NCBI GenBank assembly: GCA_045533115.1
Contig: JAZSHF010000012.1
Coordinates: 1 to 35,103 of the forward strand
Length of the DNA: 35,103 nt
DNA from: Colimorpha_A sp045533115
GTDB lineage: Bacteria; Bacillota; Clostridia; Oscillospirales; CAG-272
Reading direction: 5' to 3'
A model generated the notes under the pieces. That model saw only the letters and a list, made by a program, of their open reading frames with translations. It was not told the DNA's origin and did no database searches. Made by a program: the position numbers and the translations under genes. Below are positions 1 through 7,268 of this stretch, one piece after another (positions within the stretch are counted from its first letter, which is position 1; the number at the start of each line of letters is the position of its first letter).

Positions 1-138
1 ATATGCGACCTTCCGCAAGACACGCTTATATGTCTGCGCGGCAGCAGCGCTATTGCCAACCATTTTGGTGGGAAAACCAATTCGGAAAACTTTGAGGGCG
101 CCGAGCAGGTAGTAAGGAATATTTTGAATTATAACTGA
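1..138 (+). CDS. C-terminal end of a gene truncated by the window edge, function unknown
   Basis: Frame 1 is open from the first base to a TGA at 136-138 and gives 45 residues containing LICLRGSSAIANHFGG and ending in VVRNILNYN. The composition is that of a real coding sequence (mixed hydrophobic strand, Gly-rich turn, amphipathic final helix) and no internal stop occurs. The start and most of the protein lie outside the window. I do not recognise the family. A rho-independent terminator follows about 135 bases downstream (272-317). Confidence 0.5.
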   Translation: MCDLPQDTLICLRGSSAIANHFGGKTNSENFEGAEQVVRNILNYN

Positions 139-271
139 CAAAAGCAATATAAAAAACTCTCGGATTTGGGTGATGTTCTTAGCGGAGAATTTGAAAATTG
201 CGCTAAGTGCGAGCATCGCATTTGACTGGTCAAATGAACATTGGGCTATGCCCAAACCCTTATAACAAAAG
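139..271. other. Gene-free spacer with three small inverted repeats
   Basis: No ORF with a ribosome site is visible. Three inverted repeats lie in series: CTTAGCG (178-184) with CGCTAAG (201-207); CATTTGAC (219-226) with GTCAAATG (229-236), only two bases between the arms; and TTGGGC (241-246) with GCCCAA (250-255), loop TAT. They precede the terminator at 272-317 and are similar in style to the hairpin array at 338-486. Confidence 0.45.
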
Positions 272-317
272 AAAGAGAGAACAAATCGGTTCATAGCCAA
301 AATGTTCTCTCTTTTTT
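272..317 (+). terminator. Rho-independent terminator
   Basis: AGAGAGAACA (274-283) pairs perfectly with TGTTCTCTCT (303-312) across a 19-base loop and runs directly into a T tract ending at 317. It most likely ends the transcript of the truncated gene at 1-138. Confidence 0.7.
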
Positions 318-337
318 CTGTTGATTTTTAGTTTAGA

Positions 338-486
338 GTTATGAGGCTCACTTACGTTCGCCGTTATGAATTTGCTACGCAAATGTTATGATATGATTGC
401 CGTTCTGATTTCAAACTTGGCGAAGCCAATCATAACGATGCGAAGCATCTCATAACTCATAACTTGCCCGATAGGGCAATCATAAT
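338..486. repeat. Array of miniature hairpins linked by GTTATGA / TCATAAC
   Basis: Hairpins in order: ATTTGC-TAC-GCAAAT (370-384), TTGGC-GAA-GCCAA (417-429), GATGC-GAA-GCATC (437-449), TTGCCC-GATA-GGGCAA (464-479). Stem sequences differ while the linkers are constant: GTTATGA three times on the left side (about 339, 364 and 385) and TCATAAC or TCATAAT four times on the right (430-436, 450-456, 457-463, 480-485). The two linker words are reverse complements of each other, so the block can also fold back on itself as a whole. No coding potential is seen. Confidence 0.55.
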
Positions 487-515
487 TTAGCTTGATACTC
501 CAGAGATCAAGCTAA
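487..515 (-). other. 10-bp inverted repeat downstream of the pgi operon
   Basis: TTAGCTTGAT (487-496) is a perfect inverted repeat with ATCAAGCTAA (506-515), loop ACTCCAGAG. It lies 20 bases beyond the stop of the P-loop gene and could end or stabilise that mRNA. On the minus strand it is followed by AATTATGATT rather than a T tract, so it is not a convincing intrinsic terminator. Confidence 0.4.
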
Positions 516-534
516 CACACGGCAGAATTTTGAA

Positions 535-942
535 TTAAAGATACTGCTTAAACTTCTCGGGAAGATCCTCGGCAGCAAGAGACGAGGTAATAACGAAGTT
601 TACGGGATGAGTCGCGGAAAAAGCAACGACGTTATCAAGGAAAGCCGTGAATTCAGCCATATCGTTTCCGCAGATCTTGAGAGCGGAATCTATAAATATA
701 TCGGACACGTCGAAGTTCGAACCATAGTTTCCTGCTACGAAGCCGTAAAGCTTATCAGCGTTGTTTACGAGATATTCGTCAGTATCAAGAAGTCTTGCCT
801 GATGCTTTACCTCGTGGATAAGCTTGGTACCCTTTTCGATAAATACGACGGCACCTTTGGTTTCGGCGAGCTTAGCGTTTGCCATTTCTACGATGGCCTT
901 GGTCTTGCCCGATCCCTTGAGTCCTACGATGAGTTTGAGCAT
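535..942 (-). CDS. Small P-loop ATPase-like protein, function unknown
   Basis: The 135-residue protein has a Walker A motif GLKGSGKT at residues 7-14, a hydrophobic strand ending in Asp (IFIDSALK, about 80-87) that could be Walker B, and a final strand NFVITSS. Nothing beyond the nucleotide-binding core is present; there is no signal peptide or membrane segment, so it should be cytoplasmic. Start ATG at 942 follows a strong GGAGGT site. It lies 30 bases downstream of pgi on the same strand with no terminator between, so the two are probably cotranscribed. Similar short P-loop proteins in Clostridia are sometimes labelled PilT-like, but nothing here supports a motility role. The real substrate and function are unknown. 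Confidence 0.75.
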   Translation of the reverse strand: MLKLIVGLKGSGKTKAIVEMANAKLAETKGAVVFIEKGTKLIHEVKHQARLLDTDEYLVNNADKLYGFVAGNYGSNFDVSDIFIDSALKICGNDMAEFTAFLDNVVAFSATHPVNFVITSSLAAEDLPEKFKQYL

Positions 943-972
943 AGTGGTTTACCTCCAAAAATAGATTACAAA

Positions 973-2316
973 TTAGTTGATTCTGCCCTTGAGCTCCTCA
1001 CGGCGCTTTTCGTGCTCTGCGCCGGGCTTGCCGAGAAGGGCGTACATATTGTTCTTGTATCCCTCAACTCCGGGCTGGTCGAAGGGATTTACACCGAGGG
1101 TGTAGCCCGAAACGGCACATGCAAGCTCGAAGAAGTATACAAGATATCCGAAGTCGGCGGCGGATCTGCCGTCGAGCTCAAGAACGAGATTGGGAACCCC
1201 GCCGTCGGTATGGGAAAGAACGGTCGCGAGGAAGGCGTTATGGTTTACCTCGTGCATCGTCTTGCCCGAAACGAAATTCATTTCGTCGACGTTCTGCGGG
1301 TCGTTCGGGATAACGAGGGGGCTTACGTCATTCTTTATGTCGATGACGGTCTCAAAAAGAGTTCTCTCGCCCTCCTGAATATACTGACCGAGGGAGTGAA
1401 GGTCTGTCGAGAAGACGACCGATGCGGGGAAAAGTCCGACGCCGTCCTTGCCCTCGCTCTCGCCGTAAAGCTGCTTCCACCACTCGTTCATCATAGCGAG
1501 GGCGGGATCGTAGGAGACCATTATTTCGGTCTTCTTGCCTTCTCGGTAAAGTATATTTCTTGCGGCTGCATACTTGTAGCAGTCGTTCTTCATCATATCG
1601 GGCTCGGAGAAGTCGTCTCTTGCCGCCTGCGCGCCCCGCATCATAGCGTCAATGTCGATACCCGCAACAGCAATAGGAAGAAGTCCGACAGCCGTAAGAA
1701 CCGAATATCTTCCGCCGATATCGTCCGGTACTACGAAGCTCTCGTAACCCTTTTCGGTAGCAAGCTCCTTCATCTTACCCTTTGCCTTATCGGTCGTGAC
1801 GAAAATTCTCTCCCTCGCCCCCTCCTCGCCGTACTTCTTTTCAAGAAGCTCGCGGAAGATACGGAATGCGATAGCAGGCTCCGTCGTTTTACCCGACTTT
1901 GATATAACATTAATGCAGATATCCTTACCCTCACAGATAGAGAGAAGCTCGTTTAGATAAGCGGAGTTTATATTGTTTCCTGCAAAATAAACGTCGGGAG
2001 TGTCCTTTTTAAGCGCGTTATAGAACGGACTGCGGCAGAACTCTATCGCCGCTCTTGCACCGAGGTAAGAGCCGCCGATACCGATAGCGATAAAGACGTC
2101 ACAGGACTTCTTTATCTTCTCAGCCGCTGCCTTAATGCGGGAAAATTCTTCTTTATCGTAATTTACGGGAAGATCGACCCAGCCGATAAAATCGTTACCT
2201 GCGCCGCTTCCTGTACGGAGAGTTTTAATAGCCGCGTTTACCTCACCCGTAATAGCCGAAAGCTTCTCTTCGGTTACTACGTCGGAGGCATACTTTGTGT
2301 TAAGTCTGACTGCCAT
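973..2316 (-). CDS. pgi: Glucose-6-phosphate isomerase
   Basis: Interconverts glucose 6-phosphate and fructose 6-phosphate in glycolysis and gluconeogenesis. The 447-residue product has the classic PGI motifs: IGIGGSYLGARAA near residue 80 and VISKSGKTTEPA near 140 (SIS-fold phosphate-binding loops), VGLLPIAVAG, and the C-terminal NPFDQPGVEGYKNNM signature that carries the catalytic lysine. Its length fits the compact bacterial/Gram-positive form. The frame is open 23 codons further upstream, but MAVRLNTKY at 2316 is chosen because the extension runs into the promoter region and 2316 has an AGG site about 10 bases upstream. A -35/-10 pair lies at 2374-2402. The P-loop gene follows in the same transcript. 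Confidence 0.96.
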   Translation of the reverse strand: MAVRLNTKYASDVVTEEKLSAITGEVNAAIKTLRTGSGAGNDFIGWVDLPVNYDKEEFSRIKAAAEKIKKSCDVFIAIGIGGSYLGARAAIEFCRSPFYNALKKDTPDVYFAGNNINSAYLNELLSICEGKDICINVISKSGKTTEPAIAFRIFRELLEKKYGEEGARERIFVTTDKAKGKMKELATEKGYESFVVPDDIGGRYSVLTAVGLLPIAVAGIDIDAMMRGAQAARDDFSEPDMMKNDCYKYAAARNILYREGKKTEIMVSYDPALAMMNEWWKQLYGESEGKDGVGLFPASVVFSTDLHSLGQYIQEGERTLFETVIDIKNDVSPLVIPNDPQNVDEMNFVSGKTMHEVNHNAFLATVLSHTDGGVPNLVLELDGRSAADFGYLVYFFELACAVSGYTLGVNPFDQPGVEGYKNNMYALLGKPGAEHEKRREELKGRIN

Positions 2317-2345
2317 TTGCAAAAACCTACTTGCCTTTCTGTTTG

Positions 2346-2369
2346 TTAGGGTACACTGATCTACCCTAT
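2346..2369 (-). promoter_or_regulatory. Inverted repeat at the start of the pgi leader
   Basis: TAGGGTA (2347-2353) and TACCCTA (2362-2368) form a 7-bp perfect inverted repeat with an 8-base loop, beginning only a few bases downstream of the predicted pgi transcription start. It could be an operator or a 5' mRNA stem. No regulator is identified. Confidence 0.35.
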
Positions 2370-2373
2370 GGTA

Positions 2374-2402
2374 ATTATACCTCATTTTCCTGAATTTTGC
2401 AA
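2374..2402 (-). promoter_or_regulatory. Promoter of pgi
   Basis: On the minus strand TTGCAA (2397-2402) and TATAAT (2374-2379) are separated by 17 bases. Transcription would start near 2367, giving a leader of about 50 bases. Confidence 0.65.
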
Positions 2403-2458
2403 TAGTAATCTTTTAATTTTCAAAAAATTTTTATTAAAATTGCCACAAATACGGTGAG

Positions 2459-2488
2459 TTGACAAACTCATACTGTTTATGATATAAT
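2459..2488 (+). promoter_or_regulatory. Promoter of rnpB
   Basis: TTGACA (2459-2464) and TATAAT (2483-2488) are perfect consensus hexamers with an 18-base spacer. They place the start about 7 bases downstream, at the predicted 5' end of RNase P RNA. Confidence 0.8.
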
Positions 2489-2494
2489 TTGACC

Positions 2495-2867
2495 GTGACC
2501 GAGAAATGTACTCGCGCGGTATTGCGCCGCAAGGTATTACCGTGAGGAAAGTCCGGGCTTCATAGAGCAAGGGTAACGGATAACGTCCGCCGAAGGCGAC
2601 TTCAGGGAAAGTGCAACAGAAATAAACCGCCGCGTATGCGGTAAGGATGGAAAGGCGAGGTAAGAGCTCACCGGCTCTCGCGGTAACGCAGAGCAAATGT
2701 AAACCCTACCCGAAGCAACTCCCCAATGAGACTGAATTTTCACTGCCTGCTCGGCAGAGCTCTCGGGGCGGCTAGAGCCGTGCGGTAACGTACGGAATAG
2801 ATAGATGAGTACAGGCTTTTGTTCTCGCAAATCAAAAGCAACAGAACCCGGCTTATAATTTCGGTCT
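2495..2867 (+). ncRNA. rnpB: RNase P RNA, bacterial class A
   Basis: Catalytic RNA that removes 5' leaders from pre-tRNA. Universally conserved segments appear in order: GAGGAAAGTCCGGGC (from about 2541), AGGGTAACGG, AGGGAAAGTGCAACAGAAA (from about 2604), GGTAAGGATGGAAAGGCG, AGAGCTCACCG, GGCGGCTAGAGCCG-type P15/P16 context, ATAGATAGATGAGTACAG, and ACAGAACCCGGCTTATA near the 3' end. The 5' bases around GACCGAGAAAT can pair with ATTTCGGTC at the 3' end to form P1. The boundaries come from the promoter upstream and the terminator immediately downstream. ORFs on either strand through this region are artefacts. Confidence 0.96.
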
Positions 2868-2894
2868 GCTCTCCGCAAGGAGAGCGCTTTTTGT
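2868..2894 (+). terminator. Terminator of rnpB
   Basis: GCTCTCC (2868-2874) pairs with GGAGAGC (2879-2885) around a GCAA tetraloop, followed by GCTTTTTG. Confidence 0.85.
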
Positions 2895-2907
2895 TTTGTG
2901 CAGAAAA

Positions 2908-2935
2908 GACACCTTCAAATTGAAGGTGCCTTTTT
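2908..2935 (-). terminator. Terminator of the pfkB-hydrolase-ruvX-lipoprotein operon
   Basis: CACCTTCAA (2910-2918) and TTGAAGGTG (2920-2928) form a strong stem flanked by A/T tracts on both sides, just past the lipoprotein stop at 2938. It can work in both directions and also insulates rnpB. Confidence 0.8.
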
Positions 2936-2937
2936 CA

Positions 2938-3558
2938 TCACTTGTTAGCGCCCGCGATCTTTGCTGCGCTTGCTGCTACTCCTGCAGTGAAGGTAGCGAG
3001 AAGCTCGGCGTCGTTTATTCTGCTCGTCATAACGTTGATCTTGTTCGTCCAATCAATAGACTCGAAAATAAGGTTATTAACGCCGTCTCTGAATTCCTGC
3101 GAATACTGATTCTCCGCGTATGCCGCGTAGAAAGCAACGTACTCGTCAGCCCAAGCATCATACTCGGAAAGGAATGCCTGAACGTCCTCGCTCTTTGCTT
3201 CGTCGGTATCCATACCGCTGATCTTCTTCGAGATTTTGTTGATCTCGGTAACAAAGGCAGCTCTTTCTTCATTGAAGCCCTCAAGAGAAGCGTACATTTC
3301 GTTTGTGCGATCGATCCATTCCTCGATCTCATCAGGCCATCTGGTAAGCGCATCCATAGCGACAGGGTGGTTTGGGTCTTCCTTAAAAAAATTCTGCCAG
3401 TTTACGTACTCGGTTGCCCATTCGTCGTATTCCTCGATCAGCTCTTCCCACGCGGGCGGGTCTGCCTTAGGCGGTTGGTCGGGCTTCTTTTCATCGTTAC
3501 AAGCAACGAATGAAAGCATAAGTGCTCCGCAAAGGAGCATTAGCAAAAGTTTTTTCAT
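2938..3558 (-). CDS. Lipoprotein with an internal helical repeat, function unknown
   Basis: The 206-residue protein starts with a lipoprotein signal peptide (MKKLLLMLLCGALMLSFVAC, lipidated Cys at 20), then a short proline-rich linker and an acidic, Trp/Tyr-rich, probably all-helical body. Two segments resemble each other: EEYDEWATEYVNW near residue 43 and SEYDAWADEYVAFY near residue 134, suggesting a duplicated helical unit. It should sit on the outer face of the membrane. Start ATG has an AAGGAG site. It is the last gene of a four-gene operon, 31 bases after ruvX, and is followed by a terminator. No enzyme motif is visible; a scaffold or cell-envelope role is only a guess. Confidence 0.8.
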   Translation of the reverse strand: MKKLLLMLLCGALMLSFVACNDEKKPDQPPKADPPAWEELIEEYDEWATEYVNWQNFFKEDPNHPVAMDALTRWPDEIEEWIDRTNEMYASLEGFNEERAAFVTEINKISKKISGMDTDEAKSEDVQAFLSEYDAWADEYVAFYAAYAENQYSQEFRDGVNNLIFESIDWTNKINVMTSRINDAELLATFTAGVAASAAKIAGANK

Positions 3559-3589
3559 AGTGGTTTCTCCTTGAAATTTATATCATTTT

Positions 3590-4006
3590 TTAATTTTTAT
3601 GACTGTCCATATAGTTTTGCAGTATTATCTGCGCCGAAAGGGTATCAACGTTTTCCTTGCGCTTCTTCCCTCTCGTATCCGTCAGGTTCATAATACTGTG
3701 TGCGACCATCGTCGTGCATCTTTCATCAAAAAGGTGAACAGGCTTGCCCGATTCCCTTTCAAGCTCGGCGGCAAATTTTTGTGCCTTGAGCGAGCGGTCG
3801 CCGACGGTGCCGTTCATATTTATCGGATTTCCGACGACGAATTCCTCGACGCCGTGCTTTTCCGCCTGTTCGAGAATTATCGCGATAAGAGCCTTTCTGC
3901 CCGATGCCTTAAAGGTTCCGACGCCGCAGGCGAGTATTCCGAGCGGATCGCTTACCGCTATCCCGGTTCGGACGTCGCCGCAGTCTATTCCCATAAGTCT
4001 TTTCAC
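3590..4006 (-). CDS. ruvX: RuvX/YqgF family Holliday junction resolvase or pre-16S rRNA nuclease
   Basis: The 138-residue protein has the RNase H-like fold of the YqgF family: first strand with catalytic Asp (MGIDCGDVRTGIAVSD), the NMNGTVGDRS turn, LFDERCTTMVA carrying the second acidic residue, and the C-terminal DTLSAQIILQNYMD helix with the last one. Family members resolve Holliday junctions and/or trim the 5' end of 16S rRNA. The start is GTG at 4006, preferred over ATG at 3994 because GGTGG sits 8 bases ahead of the GTG and nothing comparable precedes the ATG. The stop codon of the hydrolase gene (TAA, 4007-4009) abuts this start, so translation is probably coupled. Confidence 0.93.
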   Translation of the reverse strand: MKRLMGIDCGDVRTGIAVSDPLGILACGVGTFKASGRKALIAIILEQAEKHGVEEFVVGNPINMNGTVGDRSLKAQKFAAELERESGKPVHLFDERCTTMVAHSIMNLTDTRGKKRKENVDTLSAQIILQNYMDSHKN

Positions 4007-4996
4007 TTAAAAATCCACCTTTCCGAACGGCATCGCATTGTAGCTTCGGCAGGCAACGACGCCCTCCGAGACCTCCTTCACCCATTCCACAAGGTCGTTT
4101 ATTGCTTCCTCACGGCAAAGATCGTTATATATTTCGTGTCTGCTTTCAGGATAGAGCTTCATTTTAAGCTCGTTCATCTCGTGATCCTCAAGTGCGGAAT
4201 ATAGCGTCTTTATTCCCTCTCCGCCATCGGCAAGCGGATCCTTGTCGCCCGAAACGATGAAAACGGGGAGCGATATCGGCACCTTCTCGACCCATTCGCC
4301 GTCCGATATTGATATAAGAAGCTTAAAAAGCTCTCTCATCGCAGCAGCGGTAAAGGGAAAACCGCAGTACTTATCGTTATTATACCGCTGACGCACCGAT
4401 GCGTCGCGGGAAAGCCACGAAACCTTGTCGTTTTCCTTTTCAAAGCCCTTGTTATAGGAGCCGAAGGCGAGCTTATCGAGAAGCTTGCTTCTGTGTTTAT
4501 CGCCCTTTAGCTTGCAAATAAGGGTCGCAAGGAGCTTTGCCGCCGCAAGGGGCTGATCACCCGCCGACGTTCCCGAGAACACCGCGCCGTCGATGTCGTC
4601 AAATTTCGTCACGTAATCGCGCGCAACGAAGGAGCCCATACTATGTCCAAACAGTATGTACGGCAAGCTTGGATAACGCTTTTTCACTATTCCGTTAAGT
4701 ATATGATTATCCTCGGCAAGTCTTTCGTAATCGGTAAAATATCCGAGATCAGAGTCCGCGACCGATCTGCCGTGACCGAGATGGTCGTTACCGCAGACAA
4801 CTATGCCCGCGTCGGTAAGCGCCGACACGAAGCCCTCTTTTTCGTAGCGCTCAATATATTCACACATTCCGTGACTTATCTGAAGCACCGCAAATGGATT
4901 TCCGTTCGGGATATAAAGGTAATACGGGACGCTGCTTTCGCCGTCGGACGAAGTAAACGTCCCCGTTATCTTCTCGTAATTACAGCTCGTCGACAT
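4007..4996 (-). CDS. Alpha/beta hydrolase, monoacylglycerol lipase / lysophospholipase-like
   Basis: A cytosolic serine hydrolase of about 329 residues. It shows ISHGMCEYIERY (oxyanion region), GNDHLGHGRS, the nucleophile elbow GHSMGS, the acid in VSGDKDPLADGG and the base in PESRHEIYND, in the order expected for the Hydrolase_4 (monoacylglycerol lipase) family. It probably hydrolyses lipid or other carboxyl esters. ATG at 4996 is chosen; an in-frame TTG at 5005 is possible. Either start overlaps the end of the pfkB-like gene by 17-26 bases, and ruvX begins right at its stop, so it lies in the middle of one operon. The 20-residue tail after the catalytic His is unusual only in sequence. Confidence 0.88.
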   Translation of the reverse strand: MSTSCNYEKITGTFTSSDGESSVPYYLYIPNGNPFAVLQISHGMCEYIERYEKEGFVSALTDAGIVVCGNDHLGHGRSVADSDLGYFTDYERLAEDNHILNGIVKKRYPSLPYILFGHSMGSFVARDYVTKFDDIDGAVFSGTSAGDQPLAAAKLLATLICKLKGDKHRSKLLDKLAFGSYNKGFEKENDKVSWLSRDASVRQRYNNDKYCGFPFTAAAMRELFKLLISISDGEWVEKVPISLPVFIVSGDKDPLADGGEGIKTLYSALEDHEMNELKMKLYPESRHEIYNDLCREEAINDLVEWVKEVSEGVVACRSYNAMPFGKVDF

Positions 4997-5939
4997 CGTA
5001 GTCAATCTCGTTTCTCTTTACAAATCTTCTGACATCCTCAAAATAAGGATAGGCACGAAGTCCGCCGCCGCGGGCAAGATATACGGCACTAACGACCGTT
5101 GCAAAATCGCAGGCGCGCGCGATATCGCCGTCGGAACGGAGATATTCATATACGAGAGCCGCGCCGAACGCATCGTCGCTGGTTACACCCTTCGGCTGTT
5201 CAACGTCATAAGCCGAAACGAACGTTGAAAACTTTCCGTCAAAAAGGAAGGTTCCGCGCTCGCCGAGGCGGATAACGACGTATTTTGCCTTCACTCTCTG
5301 CGAAAGAGCTATGCAGGCACGCATACACTTTTCCTGATTGGACGGGCGTATTCCGGTGTATTTAAGCGCACCGTTTTCGTCGGTAACGAGTATCTCGCAC
5401 TCGCCTATGCGGGAAAGAGGATATCTCGACGGGTCGGGAAGCGTGAGCAAAAACAGAGGAAGCCCGTGATCGCCGACCTGTCTTACCGTTTCGTCAATTA
5501 TCTTTTCGGGAAGCACGCCGTGAAGAATAACGGCGTCGGGATACGATATGAACGCCTCCTCAATATCTCCCTCGCTCAGCTTGTCTATCGCGCCGCGGTA
5601 GGTTATCGTCTTTTCGTTATCGTTATAGTCCTTGATTATAACGTCGACAGGCGTGCTTACGCCTCTCTTTTTCGGAGAATAACGGGTATCTATCCTTTCG
5701 GATTCAAGATACTCGACAAGCTCCTTTTCGTAGGTGTCGTCGCCGAGGGCAGAGCACAAGACCGCATCTGCACCGAGGCGCGCAAGCGCAACCGACGAAA
5801 TTATTCCCTTTCCGCCGGGATAATAGTCAATGCTCTCCGCCTCGCTTCTGCCGTTTCTTTCGGGCATCGAGTCGGTCGAAACCACAAGCTCGGTTCTCGC
5901 GTCGCCTATTACAAGTATTCTCGGTTTAAGCACTCGCAT
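4980..5939 (-). CDS. PfkB-family sugar/nucleoside kinase (ribokinase-like) with altered anion hole
   Basis: A 319-residue ribokinase-fold protein. The N-terminal substrate motif PGGKGIISSVALARLGADA (residues 41-59) and the strand LCSALGDDTY are typical. In the C-terminal signature the usual DTxGAGDxF is replaced by VTSDDAFGAAL: the catalytic Asp (D256) and the DAF are kept but the GAG anion-hole residues are TSD. ATP binding is supported by VVIRLGERGTFLF. The substrate cannot be told from sequence; ribose, a nucleoside or a phosphosugar are all possible. It is the first gene of the operon with the hydrolase, ruvX and the lipoprotein, and has its own promoter at 5968-5996. Confidence 0.85.
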   Translation of the reverse strand: MRVLKPRILVIGDARTELVVSTDSMPERNGRSEAESIDYYPGGKGIISSVALARLGADAVLCSALGDDTYEKELVEYLESERIDTRYSPKKRGVSTPVDVIIKDYNDNEKTITYRGAIDKLSEGDIEEAFISYPDAVILHGVLPEKIIDETVRQVGDHGLPLFLLTLPDPSRYPLSRIGECEILVTDENGALKYTGIRPSNQEKCMRACIALSQRVKAKYVVIRLGERGTFLFDGKFSTFVSAYDVEQPKGVTSDDAFGAALVYEYLRSDGDIARACDFATVVSAVYLARGGGLRAYPYFEDVRRFVKRNEIDYDVDEL

Positions 5940-5967
5940 CAGCTCTCTTTCTTTCTTTTATAGATTT

Positions 5968-5996
5968 ATTATATCAAAAAAATATGACGAACGCAA
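5968..5996 (-). promoter_or_regulatory. Promoter of the pfkB-like operon
   Basis: Minus strand: TTGCGT (5991-5996), 17 bases, extended -10 TGATATAAT (TATAAT at 5968-5973). A perfect TTGACA lies further upstream (6014-6019) but at 40 bases it is too far to be its -35. Confidence 0.65.
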
Positions 5997-6027
5997 CACA
6001 GATTTTTGAACATTGTCAAAAAAAGAG

Positions 6028-6077
6028 CAAAAAGTGTCAATAAACGCCCTCAAACACGTGCTTACCGACACTTTTTG
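6028..6077. repeat. 11-bp perfect inverted repeat in a divergent control region
   Basis: CAAAAAGTGTC (6028-6038) and GACACTTTTTG (6067-6077) are separated by 28 bases containing CACGTG. The pair lies between the divergent promoters of the pfkB operon and the methyltransferase gene, just upstream of the latter's -35. It is a candidate operator or looped site. Confidence 0.5.
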
Positions 6078-6087
6078 AACCGTTTTA

Positions 6088-6116
6088 TTGACTTTTTCGG
6101 AGTTAAGTGGTAAAAT
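6088..6116 (+). promoter_or_regulatory. Promoter of the methyltransferase gene
   Basis: TTGACT (6088-6093), 17 bases, TAAAAT (6111-6116). It predicts a leader of about 20 bases before the AGGAG site of the gene at 6144. Confidence 0.75.
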
Positions 6117-6143
6117 TTTTTCATAAACCTTCAGGAGAAAACA

Positions 6144-7265
6144 ATGTCAGTACAGATTATGGTTGCGACCTGCCTTTTCGGTCTTGAGAGGCTTCTCGGC
6201 GAGGAGATCGACGCCCTCGGCTACAAAAGAACCGAAACCATCGACGGCCGCGTTAAATTTGAAGCGCCCATTTCGGCTATCCCGCGTCTTAATATAAACC
6301 TCCGCTTTGCCGAGCGCGTGCTTATTGAGGTCGGTGCCTGCCCCGCGCCCGATTTTGATACGCTTTTCGAGGGCGTTAAGGCGATGCCTTGGGAAAATTA
6401 CGTTGGCAAAAACGATGCGTTTCCCGTCAAGGGACACAGTATAAAAAGCAAGCTGTTCAGCTTACCCGACTGCCAGAAGATAATCAAAAAGGCGGCGGCA
6501 ACCCGTCTCGGTCAGCATTACGGACTTATATTTATGCCCGAGATCGGGGTCAAATATCAGATCGAATTTTTCATATTCAAGGACGTCGCGTCGCTGATGA
6601 TCGACACGAGCGGTGTGCCGCTTCACAAGCGCGGATACCGTCCCGTTTCGACCGAGGCACCGCTCCGCGAAACGCTTGCGGCGGCGCTTGTAAAGCTTGC
6701 CCGTCCGCGAGAGGACGTTCTCTTTTGGGATCCTATGTGCGGCTCGGGAACGATAGCTGCCGAGGCAGCGCTTATGATGACCAATACCGCCCCCGGTCTT
6801 AACCGTTCGTTCTGCTCCGAGGAGTTCCCCTTCATCACAGAAAGCGATTGGGACAGCGCACGCGACGAGGCGTTTGATAACATCATTGACACTGATTTTG
6901 AGGCGTACGCTTCGGATATCGACGAAAACGCCGTGAATATTGCCCGTGAAACGGTACGCAAGGCAGGAGTCAGCAAATACGTCAAGGTCTTTCAGCAGGA
7001 CGCATTGACGATACAAAATGACGGCAGACGCGGTACGATAGTTTGCAATCCGCCCTACGGCGAGCGTCTTTCGACCGTTGAGGAAGCCCGTGAGCTTTAC
7101 TCAAAAATGGGCGATCACTTCAAGACCCTCGGCTCGTGGCAGATATACGTCATCACATCGGACGAGACCTTTGAGCGTCTTTACCGCCGCCGCGCCGACA
7201 AGGTTCGTAAGCTTTATAACGGTATGATACCCTGCTATTATTATCAGTTCTTCAAAAACAAATGA
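6144..7265 (+). CDS. THUMP-domain class I SAM RNA methyltransferase (RlmL/YpsC type)
   Basis: Predicted to methylate a guanine N2 in 23S rRNA. The 373-residue protein has a ferredoxin-like/THUMP N-terminal region (about 1-155, with the RNA-binding stretch IKSKLFSLPDCQKIIKKA), then a Rossmann methyltransferase domain: the DPMCGSGTIAAEAAL SAM loop (196 onward), YASDIDENAV for ribose binding, and the catalytic NPPYGERL motif. A single methyltransferase module is present, as in Firmicutes YpsC and unlike the fused RlmKL of gamma-proteobacteria. ATG has CAGGAG 7 bases upstream. The gene is monocistronic, with its own promoter and a terminator 4 bases past the stop. Confidence 0.92.
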   Translation: MSVQIMVATCLFGLERLLGEEIDALGYKRTETIDGRVKFEAPISAIPRLNINLRFAERVLIEVGACPAPDFDTLFEGVKAMPWENYVGKNDAFPVKGHSIKSKLFSLPDCQKIIKKAAATRLGQHYGLIFMPEIGVKYQIEFFIFKDVASLMIDTSGVPLHKRGYRPVSTEAPLRETLAAALVKLARPREDVLFWDPMCGSGTIAAEAALMMTNTAPGLNRSFCSEEFPFITESDWDSARDEAFDNIIDTDFEAYASDIDENAVNIARETVRKAGVSKYVKVFQQDALTIQNDGRRGTIVCNPPYGERLSTVEEARELYSKMGDHFKTLGSWQIYVITSDETFERLYRRRADKVRKLYNGMIPCYYYQFFKNK

Positions 7266-7268
7266 CAA

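Noticed and set aside
338..486. CRISPR-like array
   Set aside because: Units are irregular and only about 20 bases apart, the constant words are 7 bases long, and the variable parts are self-complementary hairpins rather than spacers. No cas genes are present.
607..1902. Long open frame on the plus strand (431 codons)
   Set aside because: It lies antisense to pgi and the P-loop gene, which have clear family motifs, ribosome sites and a promoter; it is a codon-bias shadow.
2382..2878. Two minus-strand ORFs of about 100 codons
   Set aside because: They cover RNase P RNA, whose conserved segments explain the sequence.
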